Below are positions 51,710-60,687 of a stretch of DNA of 64,000 bases, in pieces. The translations under genes were made by a program, and so were the position numbers. The stretch is from an uncultured Prevotella sp. (GTDB lineage: Bacteria; Bacteroidota; Bacteroidia; Bacteroidales; Bacteroidaceae), in the NCBI GenBank assembly GCA_937898715.1, contig CALEKA010000121.1, forward strand, positions 24,290 to 88,289. The letters run 5' to 3'. Position 1 is the stretch's first letter. Every line of letters starts with the position of its first letter. Under the pieces are notes generated by a model, which saw nothing but the letters and a program-made list of their open reading frames with translations, was not told the DNA's origin and did no database searches.

Positions 51710-52468
51710 TTACTTTGCAACTTTCGTGCCAAATGCGTTGTCGGCGATGGAGGTAAGTATGTAAAGAATGATAATAGCGGAGAATCCAGCCCAACCCAGG
51801 ATGATGAGCAGCAAGATGCTGAGCAGGATGAATCCGTAGCGAAGCTCGTTTCCGTGGATACCGAAGTGCTTGAATTTGAGCGCAAACATGGGGATCTCTG
51901 CCACGAGTAGCCAGCATGAGATCAGTACGCCCACCAATAGGGCGATGGCTACAATCAGTCGTGTCGAATCGTTAGTGAACGAAGTACCAGTTAATGATAC
52001 GCTCAGTGCTGCCCAAAAGAGTGCATTGGCTGGAGTGGGCAGACCAATGAATGACGTAGTCTGTCGTTCATCGAGATTGAACTTTGCCAAGCGCAGAGCA
52101 GAGAAAGCTGCCATGAGGAATGCCAAGTAGGGTAGATAGTATGCTACAGAATAGTAGGTGAGCGAATCCACTCCCAGTTCGCATTGGGTTAGCTCCACTT
52201 GTTGCAACAATCCACTCGTCAGGCTGAAAACGATAGCAGATGGTGCAAAGCCAAATGTGATATCGTCTGCCAGAGAATCTAACTCCTTGCCTACGGGTGA
52301 AGACACATGGAGCAGACGGGCGGCGAATCCATCGAAGAAGTCGAACACGGCGCCTATGATGATGAATGCAAATGCTATGCTGTAATTGCTTTGAAAGGCA
52401 AAGTAAGTGGCGATGCAGCCCGATATGAGGTTGCAGCAAGTCAGCGTGTTGGGTATATGCTTCTTCAT
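51710..52468 (-). CDS. pssA: CDP-diacylglycerol--serine O-phosphatidyltransferase
   Basis: 252 residues from the ATG at 52468 (MKKHIPNTLTCCNLISGC); the 12 codons before are unlikely. The CDP-alcohol phosphotransferase motif is FDGFAARLLHVSSPVGKELD followed by SLADD, fitting DGxxAR...GxxxDxxxD. About seven membrane helices fill the rest. It makes phosphatidylserine from CDP-diacylglycerol and serine; Psd, encoded upstream, turns it into phosphatidylethanolamine. A REP-like element (52630-52658) sits between the two genes. Confidence 0.93.
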   Translation of the reverse strand: MKKHIPNTLTCCNLISGCIATYFAFQSNYSIAFAFIIIGAVFDFFDGFAARLLHVSSPVGKELDSLADDITFGFAPSAIVFSLTSGLLQQVELTQCELGVDSLTYYSVAYYLPYLAFLMAAFSALRLAKFNLDERQTTSFIGLPTPANALFWAALSVSLTGTSFTNDSTRLIVAIALLVGVLISCWLLVAEIPMFALKFKHFGIHGNELRYGFILLSILLLIILGWAGFSAIIILYILTSIADNAFGTKVAK

Positions 52469-52629
52469 GTTGTTGTGCTGTTTTATGCAACTACGAGTTG
52501 GCAAGTGCGGGCAGAATGCGGATCTTCGATTGTGTCCGTATCTGTAAGCCTAATGGCCTAAATTACTTGTCAACTCGTAGCAGAGGGGTAATTATTATTG
52601 TAGGGGGCAAGCGTGCCTTGTGTAGGCTG

Positions 52630-52658
52630 ATGCCGACGCGGGGACGCGTCGCCCCCAG
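52630..52658. repeat. REP-like palindrome, GGGA subtype, single copy
   Basis: ATGCCGACGCGGGGACGCGT then CGCCCCCAG, followed by the tail TATTGGCTG. It lies between psd and pssA, 29 bp from the psd stop. Confidence 0.88.
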
Positions 52659-52686
52659 TATTGGCTGTACGCTTCTATGTTGCTTC

Positions 52687-53382
52687 TTAGATATCTTTTA
52701 GTTTGGCTATCACCGTCTGGTTGCCCACGGTGGCTTGTCCCATGCGTACCTTAACCTCAGATCCGAGTGGCAGATAGACGTCGACACGCGATCCAAACTT
52801 GATGAAGCCCATGTGCTCGTCGAAGTAGCAGTCTTCTCCCTCACGGGCGTAGGTCACGATACGACGGGCCACAGCTCCTGCTATTTGGCGTACAAGCACT
52901 TCGCGTCCGTCGGCAGTTTCGATCACCACGGTAGATCGTTCGTTCTCCGTGCTTGCCTTGGGCAGCCAAGCCTTGTGGAAGTTTCCATTGTGATGCACCA
53001 CTTTCTTCACTACGCCCTCTACGGGGAACCAGTTGGCGTGAACGTTGGTGATCGACATGAAGATAGATATCATGAGACGTCGATCGTGGAAGTACTCGTT
53101 TTCGTCGACCTCTTCGATCACTACTACGCGTCCATCAGCAGCTGCCAGTACTGTGCCATCCTTTTCGCCATTGAAGATGCGGATAGGGCAGCGGAAGAAG
53201 TTGACAGCAATGATATAGAGCACAGCGCAGACAGCCGCATAGACGTAGAAGGGCCAAAGCGTGATGCCTTTGAGCAGATAGTAGAGCAAGAGGCCTACCA
53301 CGACGATGGCTATCAAGCTATTGCGCAAGATGTCGTTGCCCTCGCTGTGAAGACGTACGTTTTTTATTTTGTGGTTTGCCAT
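52687..53382 (-). CDS. psd: Phosphatidylserine decarboxylase (short, PSD-A type)
   Basis: 231 residues. Two N-terminal hydrophobic stretches ([29 protein letters not shown]) anchor it. The self-cleavage site that makes the pyruvoyl group is [15 protein letters not shown], cut before the Ser of [21 protein letters not shown] sequence is also typical (here [12 protein letters not shown]). It converts phosphatidylserine to phosphatidylethanolamine. A -7 candidate (TATCTTTG, complement of 53496-53503) lies 114 bp upstream. Confidence 0.93.
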   Translation of the reverse strand: MANHKIKNVRLHSEGNDILRNSLIAIVVVGLLLYYLLKGITLWPFYVYAAVCAVLYIIAVNFFRCPIRIFNGEKDGTVLAAADGRVVVIEEVDENEYFHDRRLMISIFMSITNVHANWFPVEGVVKKVVHHNGNFHKAWLPKASTENERSTVVIETADGREVLVRQIAGAVARRIVTYAREGEDCYFDEHMGFIKFGSRVDVYLPLGSEVKVRMGQATVGNQTVIAKLKDI

Positions 53383-53530
53383 TAGGATCGGGTGTGAAGC
53401 GGATAGGGATGAGAATTGTGGAGCGTACTTATTCTATCTGTTGGGCAGTGCCCACCATGTGTGCCCGTACGCTTAATCGGCACACTTCAGCGGGGCAAAG
53501 ATAGTAATAAAATCTTAAAAAGCCTCACTT

Positions 53531-54307
53531 TTACTCCTTAATCCACTCTTTTGAGAGTGCGCTCTCCAGTTCCTCGCCCGACAGTCGGAGGCGGAAATTG
53601 CCTTTTTCGGCTATTGAGATTCCTCCGGTTTCTTCTGAAACCACCACTGCCAAGCAGTCGCTTTTCTGCGAAATGCCGAGTGCTGCGCGGTGGCGCAGGC
53701 CGAGCGATTTAGGAATGTCGGTGTCGTGAGAGATGGGCAGAATGCAGCCTGCTGCGCGGATGCGTTGGTGCGATATGATCATAGCTCCATCGTGGAGTGG
53801 ACTGTTCTTGAAGAAGATGTTTTCGATGAGGCGTTGCGTGATGTTGGCATTGATCTTATCGCCCGTATCGATATATTCGCTCAGTCCCACGTAGCGCTCA
53901 ATGATAATGAGTGCTCCCACTTTCTGCTTGCTCATATTGATACAAGCCATCACGATGGGCATGATGTCTTCGCGGTGAACGTTGCTCTCTTTCTGCTTAA
54001 TGCTCTTGAAGAAATGCTTTAGGAAGAGTGTGCCTGGTCGCGTGCCGATGGAGGAAAAGAATTGGCGGATTTCTTCTTGAAACAATATAATCAGTGCCAA
54101 CGATCCCACATTGACCAACTTGTCGAGGATAGATCCAAGCAATCGCATCTCAAAGATTTGAGACACGAAGATCCATACCACGATAAAGATGATAATGCCA
54201 ATGAATATCTTGGCGGAGCTCGACTCTTTCATCAGTCGGTAGATGTAGTAGAGCAGAATGGCTACCGAGAAAATGTCGATGATATCTTTGATTCCAAATG
54301 TGAGCAT
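53531..54307 (-). CDS. cdaA: Diadenylate cyclase CdaA
   Basis: 258 residues. Three N-terminal membrane helices (about 10-80) are followed by a DisA_N (DAC) domain. The catalytic motifs are SPLHDGAMII (DGA) and LGLRHRAALGIS (RHR). This is the CdaA/YbbP type that makes cyclic di-AMP from two ATP at the membrane. c-di-AMP controls potassium and cell-wall balance. It lies 85 bp after folP on the same strand, a gene pair often seen in Bacteroidales. Confidence 0.95.
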   Translation of the reverse strand: MLTFGIKDIIDIFSVAILLYYIYRLMKESSSAKIFIGIIIFIVVWIFVSQIFEMRLLGSILDKLVNVGSLALIILFQEEIRQFFSSIGTRPGTLFLKHFFKSIKQKESNVHREDIMPIVMACINMSKQKVGALIIIERYVGLSEYIDTGDKINANITQRLIENIFFKNSPLHDGAMIISHQRIRAAGCILPISHDTDIPKSLGLRHRAALGISQKSDCLAVVVSEETGGISIAEKGNFRLRLSGEELESALSKEWIKE

Positions 54308-54392
54308 GAGCGTTGGGAGAGAATGGCGCGAATGAAATGTTGCACGCGGGGGTGGAGTAAGAGTGAATTTCGTCGGAGCAGAAGCCTGTGTC

Positions 54393-55223
54393 TTATGCCT
54401 TACACATCTGGTAGATGCGCTTAGCTTCTACGGCTTCTTTCACGTCGTGTACGCGCAGAATGTGAGCACCCTTTGTGAGGGCTATCGTGTTGAGCACGGT
54501 TGTACCGTTGAGTGAAGTCTGTGGTGTACCTCCTAATAGCTTGTAGATCATTGATTTACGTGAGATGCCTACTAAGAGTGGGAGGTGGAACACGTGGAAG
54601 TCTTCCAAGTGGGCCATAAGTTCGTAGTTGTGTTCTACAGTCTTGCCGAATCCGAATCCTGGATCGACGATAATGTCTTTCGCTCCCATTTGGCAGAGAC
54701 GGTCTATGCGTTCGGCAAAATAGAGCATCACTTCTCGGCGTAGGTTGTCGTAATGTGGAGCCACCTGCATGGTGTCAGGGGTGCCTTGCATGTGCATCAT
54801 GATGTAGGGCACGTGGAGTTGTGCCACCGTCTTCAGCATCTGTCTGTCCATCATGCCGGCTGATATATCGTTGATGATGTCTGCACCCTCTTCCTCAATA
54901 CACATGCGAGCCACGTCTGCTCGAAACGTATCGACCGAAACGGGCACATCGGGGTAGAGACTACGGATAATGCGCAGTCCGCGTCGAAGTCGGTTCATCT
55001 CTTCTTCTGGACTCACATCGTCGGCCCCAGGACGTGAGGAGTATCCACCGATGTCTATCATATCGGCGCCATCCGTCATCATCTGTTTTACGCGTTGAGC
55101 GATATATTGTTCGTCGGGTGTGCGACTTTCGGAATAGAAAGAGTCGGGCGTAACGTTAAGGATGCCCATTATCTGAGGTTCGCGAAGCTCATAGAGTTTG
55201 CCTCGCAAGTTGAGTGTCATCAT
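54393..55223 (-). CDS. folP: Dihydropteroate synthase
   Basis: 276 residues. TIM-barrel DHPS motifs are IMGILNVTPDSF, DIGGYSSRPGAD, VSVDTFRADVARMC, INDISAG, VDPGFGFGKT and LLVGISRKSMI. It joins p-aminobenzoate to dihydropterin pyrophosphate in folate synthesis and is the sulfonamide target. A full promoter (55246-55276) lies just upstream; cdaA follows. Confidence 0.96.
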   Translation of the reverse strand: MMTLNLRGKLYELREPQIMGILNVTPDSFYSESRTPDEQYIAQRVKQMMTDGADMIDIGGYSSRPGADDVSPEEEMNRLRRGLRIIRSLYPDVPVSVDTFRADVARMCIEEEGADIINDISAGMMDRQMLKTVAQLHVPYIMMHMQGTPDTMQVAPHYDNLRREVMLYFAERIDRLCQMGAKDIIVDPGFGFGKTVEHNYELMAHLEDFHVFHLPLLVGISRKSMIYKLLGGTPQTSLNGTTVLNTIALTKGAHILRVHDVKEAVEAKRIYQMCKA

Positions 55224-55245
55224 TGTTGTTGTGGCTTATGGCTGA

Positions 55246-55276
55246 CAAAGTTAGTGCAAGGCGAGAGAAGTACAAA
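55246..55276 (-). promoter_or_regulatory. Promoter of folP-cdaA
   Basis: The complement gives TTTG (55273-55276), 19 nt, TAACTTTG (55246-55253), only 22 bp from the folP ATG. Confidence 0.8.
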
Positions 55277-55534
55277 GGAAAAAACTCGTTTTTTGCTTTG
55301 CACTTCCGAGCCGCAGCCTAACTTGCGCGAAGCGAAAGTGAAAGAATGAGCATAACATCATTTGCTCTCGCGTGCGCGCGTATCAGACAATTTCCTCTTT
55401 GTTACTTACATTTTGCCAGTAAAAAGCGAGAATTTTGCTGATAATCAAACGTTTATGCTGATAAAATGCCGTCACTTTGCTTGCATTTATCCCACACTCT
55501 CCGTCCCCAATCTCTTCCATACACTATCGGTAGC

Positions 55535-55580
55535 TGAAGTTTTGGATTTAGCCCGTCCATTCTGTATCCGAAACTTCAAT
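55535..55580. repeat. Compact TIR-family element
   Basis: AAGTTTTGGATTTAG (55537-55551) faces TGTATCCGAAACTTCA (55563-55578), with only 11 bp between. Confidence 0.8.
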
Positions 55581-55678
55581 AACAATTATGTATCAGTGCG
55601 TTGCCGTATCCTCTGTAAGCACTTTGCTGTTAGTCAAAAAGGCCACTGCTGCTTTTTTGAAAGGCCGCTCATGTTATC

Positions 55679-55766
55679 GTACACCGACCGTTGCTCGTGC
55701 GTACACCGACCGATGTACGTGCGTACACCGACCGTCGTTCGTGCGTACACCGACCGGTGTACGCCA
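55679..55766. repeat. Tandem array, four copies of a 22-bp unit
   Basis: Units start at 55679, 55701, 55723 and 55745 with GTACACCGACCG; the second half varies (TTGCTCGTGC, ATGTACGTGC, TCGTTCGTGC, GTGTACGCC). Confidence 0.93.
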
Positions 55767-56146
55767 ACATTGGGGGCTTTCCGGCATGCTTGGCTGCTGA
55801 TGCAGAGATAATTACACCTTAAGTTTAGGATTTAGTATGTGTGCATTGTCTATCAGAAACTAATAGATCAGCAAGGGACGTTTATAAGAAAGAAAACAAA
55901 ATATGAGTTGTGTATGTACTCAAAACTATCTCCTTGTGCCATTAGGGGAGTAAAGTGGATGAGTGCAAGCAAAAGTGTAGGCAAATATATGCTGCCTACA
56001 CTTTATAATGTGCTGAGAATGAAGGGAAAACGTACTAAAAGTGACAGATAATGGCTAAATACCCTTGCAAATTAAATGAAGCGCGCACGCGTGTATGCGC
56101 GCGTAAAGACCTGAATTGCATGCGACTCATGCGCAGACAAGGGGGG

Positions 56147-57973
56147 CTATTTCAGACTATGGGTGGGCTGCCAACGCAAGCGGTCGTAATCGAAGTTGTC
56201 GTCGATAATGCGGCGCGACGGACGAAAAGCTGGTGAACTTATATCGCGATCGGCATGATAGTACGACGAGCGAACCCCCGATAAGCGGAAGATGAGGTGG
56301 CAAATGTTGTCTGTCATCAGTGGACGATTCGTGGCAGAGGCGAGTTCGTGCATCAACGTAGGATGAGCCTTGCGGTAGCTATCTGATGCCCAGACCACGA
56401 GCGGTACATCATATTGATATTTCACGCGATTGGGAGTAAGCTCGCCCTTGATGCGCCCCATTTGGTCTTGGTAGTCGTAGATTTCCTCGCCATGATCGGA
56501 CACATAGATGATTACGGCATTCCGCCCTCTGTAAAAATCGAATAGTCGTCCCATAAGGCGGTCGTTATAGCGCGTGGCATTATCATAGTCGGCAATGAAC
56601 TGCCGTCTGGTATCGTCTAAGTAGGGGGCATGGTTGGGCACGTCAGAGGGGTGGAACACTTCATTCTCATGCGTGTGGGGAAAACGTTCGCCAGCCAACA
56701 CGTGTTGCCCCACGAGATGAAGCATTACGAATGAATGTTTGCGCGGCTTGCTCGCGTGTGCAAAGAAGTCGTCGAGCAGCGCTCCATCGTAGTCGTAGCA
56801 AGCGGCATTCTCCTGTGCATAAACCTTCCGTATCTCGGGGTGGTAAAGGTAGCTATTGAGCGCAAAGGTAAATACTTCTTTGCTTCCCATCTCACGCTGA
56901 TTGTCCCACAGAAGCACGTCGTAGCCTGCTTGGTGCATCACGGCGGGGAAATAAGGCGATTCGTTCCAGCGCTCACCATGACCTATGCTGTTGCAGTTGA
57001 GCAGATTGCGGATGACCGATGTGGTGTTGTTGTAAGGCGCACATACATTGTTGAAAGCGATGAGGTTGCCGCGTCGGCGCTCGCTCTCCATGCGCGGAGC
57101 CGTGGGGAGAGGGTAGCCATAGAGGCTGCTGTGGTATTTGATGTAAGATTCGCCAATGACGAACACCACGCAAAGGCTGTCGTTGGGCTCAAGAAGCGAA
57201 GCATCACGCTTCATCTGGAGCGTGAAGCGTACCGCATCTTGCATCTCTACGCCCTTCAGATGTATGCCTACTGCCGACATGATGAGGCGTGAAAGACTGT
57301 CGCTAGTAAGGTCGGCATAATCGATGTCCCATTGAGAAAGTTCGGAAGTGTTGTGTGTGCGAAAGAGCGTAATGTAGGCTTTGCTGTCAATGCATCCACA
57401 CACGAAGATGGGGAGAAGTAGCACGCCGATGGCCGTTTGCATGCCTCGGCCTATGCGTTGGCGAAGGCGAGGGTAGAACTTTTCTATCACCACCGTGACT
57501 GCTATAAAGCATGCCCATTCTGCAACGATGCGCAGTGTAGAGGCTGAAAGTAAGTAGGCATTCACAAAGTCGGCACTCTCGCGAGCGTTGGTTTCAGCCA
57601 GGAGCGTAAGCACCGTGGGCGAGATGTCCATATGAAAGGTGCTTCCAAGGAATAGGTAGACGAGGACGAGGGCGAAAAACACGGCGTAGGCCACCACCTT
57701 GATCCATCTCGGGCGGAATGCACAGAGGAGCGCACAGATTAGATAAGCCTTGCACGCATTGAATGCAAAAGCATTAAGCGGTTCGAGCATGGAGCCTCCA
57801 TAGCCATGCGTGACGTCGTAGAAAAAACTGAATAGGGGAGCTTTGCTCGTCCAAAGCAGGTAAATAAGGAAAAAAGGCAACTGCTGCTTGATGGGCACGG
57901 CTATGCTGCGAAGGTGGAACGCTGTATGCTGGAGCAAACGGTGGATACGTGTATGAATATAGGTCATGAACAT
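56147..57973 (-). CDS. Membrane sulfatase/alkaline-phosphatase-superfamily protein, phosphoethanolamine transferase-like
   Basis: About 608 residues from the ATG at 57973 (MFMTYIHTRIHRLLQHT). The frame opens at 58015, but the -7 element TACTTTTG at 57991-57998 lies inside that extension. Five helices fill the first 190 residues. The periplasmic domain has FVIGESYIKYHSSLYGYPLPTAPRM (metal site Glu), NNTTSVIRNLLN (nucleophile Thr), VLLWDNQ and VSDHGEEIYD (metal site). This matches EptA-type enzymes that transfer phosphoethanolamine to lipid A or other glycans. Substrate is inferred. Psd/PssA in this window would make the donor. Confidence 0.83.
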   Translation of the reverse strand: MFMTYIHTRIHRLLQHTAFHLRSIAVPIKQQLPFFLIYLLWTSKAPLFSFFYDVTHGYGGSMLEPLNAFAFNACKAYLICALLCAFRPRWIKVVAYAVFFALVLVYLFLGSTFHMDISPTVLTLLAETNARESADFVNAYLLSASTLRIVAEWACFIAVTVVIEKFYPRLRQRIGRGMQTAIGVLLLPIFVCGCIDSKAYITLFRTHNTSELSQWDIDYADLTSDSLSRLIMSAVGIHLKGVEMQDAVRFTLQMKRDASLLEPNDSLCVVFVIGESYIKYHSSLYGYPLPTAPRMESERRRGNLIAFNNVCAPYNNTTSVIRNLLNCNSIGHGERWNESPYFPAVMHQAGYDVLLWDNQREMGSKEVFTFALNSYLYHPEIRKVYAQENAACYDYDGALLDDFFAHASKPRKHSFVMLHLVGQHVLAGERFPHTHENEVFHPSDVPNHAPYLDDTRRQFIADYDNATRYNDRLMGRLFDFYRGRNAVIIYVSDHGEEIYDYQDQMGRIKGELTPNRVKYQYDVPLVVWASDSYRKAHPTLMHELASATNRPLMTDNICHLIFRLSGVRSSYYHADRDISSPAFRPSRRIIDDNFDYDRLRWQPTHSLK

Positions 57974-57990
57974 GAGACATTGCGAAATTG

Positions 57991-57998
57991 CAAAAGTA
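57991..57998 (-). promoter_or_regulatory. Candidate -7 element (TACTTTTG) of the phosphoethanolamine transferase-like gene
   Basis: The complement of 57991-57998 matches TAnnTTTG. A CAAA lies 14 bp beyond, shorter than the usual spacer. It argues for the start at 57973 or 57967. Confidence 0.5.
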
Positions 57999-58015
57999 CA
58001 AACTTTTCTCCGCAA

Positions 58016-58302
58016 AGGAGGGCGTATTCTTCAAGGAAATGACAACTCAGCATGCGAATTATCGTCATTTTGACCTTATGAGAGCAATAATCTACTTAAT
58101 AATTATTAAAAAAGTGGCGAGGCATTACATTTCGTCGTAATTTTGCAGTGAAATTACGAAGAGTCTGGTAAAATGAGCGTTAAGGGATAACAAAAACATA
58201 GGAAAGCCTGCATTGGTACATCCTTTGCAGGCATTTGTTATGCCATGTTGCGAACGTACATGAATGTGCGTGTGCGTTTCCCTAACGTGAAGAAGAAGAA
58301 CT
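58016..58302. other. Leader of the sigma factor gene: -7 element and hairpin
   Basis: TAATTTTG (58138-58145) is a plus-strand -7 candidate. GCCTGCA (58206-58212) pairs with 58226-58232 in the predicted leader, about 70 nt before the start codon. Nothing else is seen. Confidence 0.5.
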
Positions 58303-59172
58303 ATGCGACAACTAAAGATTAATAAAAGTATTACCAACCGCCAGAGTGCAGCGTTGGACAAGTATTTAGTGGAAATTGGCCGTGAGGAACTCATCTCAAC
58401 AGATGAAGAGGTAGAGCTCGCACAGCGTATACATCGTGGAGGACCTGATGGACAGGAAGCCCTCGATCGCTTGACGCGCGCCAACTTGCGCTTTGTTGTC
58501 AGTGTGGCCAAACAGTACCAAAATCAAGGACTCGCGTTGAACGACTTGATTGACGAAGGCAACTTGGGCTTGATCAAGGCAGCTCAGAAGTTTGATGAAA
58601 CTCGTGGCTTTAAGTTTATCTCTTATGCCGTGTGGTGGATTCGTCAGAGCATCCTGCAAGCCATCTCCGAACAAAGCCGTATCGTCCGTATGCCGCTCAA
58701 CCAAGTGGGATTCCAAAGCAAATTGACAAAGGCTATCGTCAACTTCGAACAAGAGTTTGAGCGCCGCCCCTCTGTGGCAGAACTCGCCGACTTGCTCGAG
58801 ACCGACGTAAGCAAGGTACAGGAAGCCCTTGGTACGAATGGTAAGAAGGTGAGCGTCGACGCTCCCTTTGCCGATGACGACTCCAACTGTCTCATCGATA
58901 TCATGACCGACGACTCTGCTCCCGGTACAGACAACCAGATGGAGAAAGAATCGCTCTCGGCCGACCTCGATGCTGCACTTAAGACGCTCTCTGATCGTGA
59001 ACGACAGGTGCTGAAGATGCTCTTCGGCATTGGTCGCAACGAAATGACTGCTGAGGAAGTGGCTAATACGCTCAACCTCACACGTGAACGTGTGCGCCAG
59101 ATCAAGGAGCGCGCTTTGCGTCGTCTGCGTGAAGCTGACAACATCAACATCTTGACAAAGTATTTGGGATAA
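58303..59172 (+). CDS. rpoD: Primary sigma factor (sigma-70/RpoD family, short Bacteroidetes type)
   Basis: 289 residues with regions 1.2-4.2 but no region 1.1 or long spacer. Region 1.2 is DKYLVEIGREELISTDEEVELAQRI; region 2 is LRFVVSVAKQYQNQGLALNDLIDEGNLGLI and RGFKFISYAVWWIRQSI; region 4.2 is LNLTRERVRQIKERALRRLR. This is the sigma-ABfr type that reads the TTTG/TAnnTTTG promoters found across the window. Terminator 59197-59227 follows. Confidence 0.96.
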   Translation: MRQLKINKSITNRQSAALDKYLVEIGREELISTDEEVELAQRIHRGGPDGQEALDRLTRANLRFVVSVAKQYQNQGLALNDLIDEGNLGLIKAAQKFDETRGFKFISYAVWWIRQSILQAISEQSRIVRMPLNQVGFQSKLTKAIVNFEQEFERRPSVAELADLLETDVSKVQEALGTNGKKVSVDAPFADDDSNCLIDIMTDDSAPGTDNQMEKESLSADLDAALKTLSDRERQVLKMLFGIGRNEMTAEEVANTLNLTRERVRQIKERALRRLREADNINILTKYLG

Positions 59173-59196
59173 CTCAACCCAATCTTTTATCCTACT

Positions 59197-59234
59197 GCGG
59201 AGCATTCTCTTGAAGAGAGCGCTCCGCTTTATTT
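59197..59234 (+). terminator. Terminator of rpoD
   Basis: GCGGAGC (59197-59203) pairs with GCTCCGC (59221-59227), with inner TCTCTT/AAGAGA pairs, followed by TTTATTTAT. Confidence 0.88.
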
Positions 59235-59646
59235 ATGGGCAAGATCCTGTGCTTAAGAGGAGCGTGGTGTTATTATTAACTGAGGTTTCGGATTTAGAAT
59301 GTGAATACTTTATCACATGCCCACGAGATAAAGAAGACTTTCTTTAGAGAAAACTTGAATTATTAACCGTCTTGTCACATGTTGAGGATAGAAAAACTTC
59401 GTACTTTCACTTATTTTGTGTAAGTTTGCAGCAGAATAGTCAGCAAGCAAGTGCCACATGCATTCAGCGTGGGTGTGGCACAAATGTTGTATCGTGACTA
59501 TTAGCCCCGTTTCAAGGCAGCGAGCCATTGAGACGAAAAAGTGTCGAGCACGATGTTTGGCAGTCGATAGTGATTGTCAGTCAGAGAGCAATCTCGCTCG
59601 TGACGTGCTGCAGATGAGGGCTTATGTATAACTAAATAATCTTTCC
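59235..59646. other. Intergenic leader of the CBS-domain gene
   Basis: No gene. A lone TIR-like AGGTTTCGGATTTAG lies at 59283-59297 and a -7 candidate TAAGTTTG at 59421-59428. Confidence 0.55.
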
Positions 59647-60681
59647 ATGGGGCTATTACTCCTATATCTTATTGGTGCGCTTAGCATCTCTTTCTTATGT
59701 TCCATCCTTGAGGCAGTGCTGCTTTCAGCACCGATGTCGTTCGTCTCTATGCTCGAAAAGGAGAACCGACCTGGCGCTGCCTTGCTCAAAAAATATAAGC
59801 AAGACATTGACAAGCCTATCGCTGCCATACTCTCGCTCAATACCATCTCGCATACAGTGGGTGCTGCAGGCGTTGGTGCACAGAGCGCAGAGGTGTTCGG
59901 CTCAGAATTCTTCGCACTGACTTCTGCTGTTCTGACACTGCTTATACTCATTTTCTCCGAAATCATTCCGAAGACCATCGGAGCTGCCTACTGGCGTTCG
60001 CTGGCCATTCCGTGCGCGAGGATCATCCACGTGTTGGTAATCATCACCTATCCACTCGTCCTTATGGCAGAGCTGATCACCCACGTATTCTCAGGTAAGA
60101 AACAACAGACCACGGTGAGTCGTGAAGAAGTGTCGGCAATGGTCACTGTGGGAGCAGAGGAAGGCGTCTTCGAGAAGAAGGAAAACAGCATGATACAGAA
60201 TTTGCTCAAACTCGACGACGTGAAGGCTCGCGACATCATGACGCCAAGTTCGGTGGTCGAAATGGCAGAAGAGAGCATGACGCTGCGAGAGTTTTATCAA
60301 AACGAAGCCTACCGCCAGTTCTCACGTATACCCGTTTATAATGATGAAAACGATGACTACATCAAGGGCTATGTGCTTCGACAGACCATCCTTGAGAAGC
60401 TCGCAGAAGATAAGTTCGACCTCCGCCTATCCGACATTATGCGTCCTGTGCTCTCTTTCCAAGAGACCGACAACGTATCAAAGATTTGGGAACGACTCTT
60501 GGCAAAAAAAGAACACATCTCTGTGATTATCGACGAGTATGGATGCTTCCGCGGACTTGTCACGATGGAAGACGTCATCGAAACAATGCTCGGCACGGAA
60601 ATTGTCGACGAGAAAGATACCGTGACCGATATGCAAGAGTTTGCCCGCGAGAAGTGGCAAGAACAGCAAAACAAAGGATAA
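59647..60681 (+). CDS. CNNM/CorC-type (DUF21) CBS-domain membrane protein
   Basis: 344 residues. An N-terminal DUF21 domain (about 1-150) has four helices (LLLYLIGALSISFLCSILEAVLL; VLTLLILIFSEIIPKTIGAAYW; a helix around 120-140). Two CBS motifs follow (about 195-315: VKARDIMTPSSVVEM; LSDIMRPVLSF; GLVTMEDVIETMLGTEI). The protein ends shortly after, so the CorC_HlyC C-terminal domain of longer members is absent. Such proteins are linked to Mg or Co export or homeostasis. The phosphoesterase gene starts 6 bp after the stop. Confidence 0.88.
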   Translation: MGLLLLYLIGALSISFLCSILEAVLLSAPMSFVSMLEKENRPGAALLKKYKQDIDKPIAAILSLNTISHTVGAAGVGAQSAEVFGSEFFALTSAVLTLLILIFSEIIPKTIGAAYWRSLAIPCARIIHVLVIITYPLVLMAELITHVFSGKKQQTTVSREEVSAMVTVGAEEGVFEKKENSMIQNLLKLDDVKARDIMTPSSVVEMAEESMTLREFYQNEAYRQFSRIPVYNDENDDYIKGYVLRQTILEKLAEDKFDLRLSDIMRPVLSFQETDNVSKIWERLLAKKEHISVIIDEYGCFRGLVTMEDVIETMLGTEIVDEKDTVTDMQEFAREKWQEQQNKG

Positions 60682-60687
60682 AGCAAG

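Larger units (their letters stand above)
55277..56146. other. 870-bp intergenic region with TIR-family copies and a 22-bp tandem array
   Basis: No convincing gene. A compact TIR element lies at 55535-55580, a four-copy array at 55679-55766 and a lone TIR-like AAGTTTAGGATTTAG at 55821-55835. The frame at 55362-55811 runs through these repeats and is not a gene. Confidence 0.75.

Noticed and set aside
55362..55811. 149-residue plus-strand open frame
   Set aside because: Its C-terminal half is translated tandem repeat and it runs through a TIR element.
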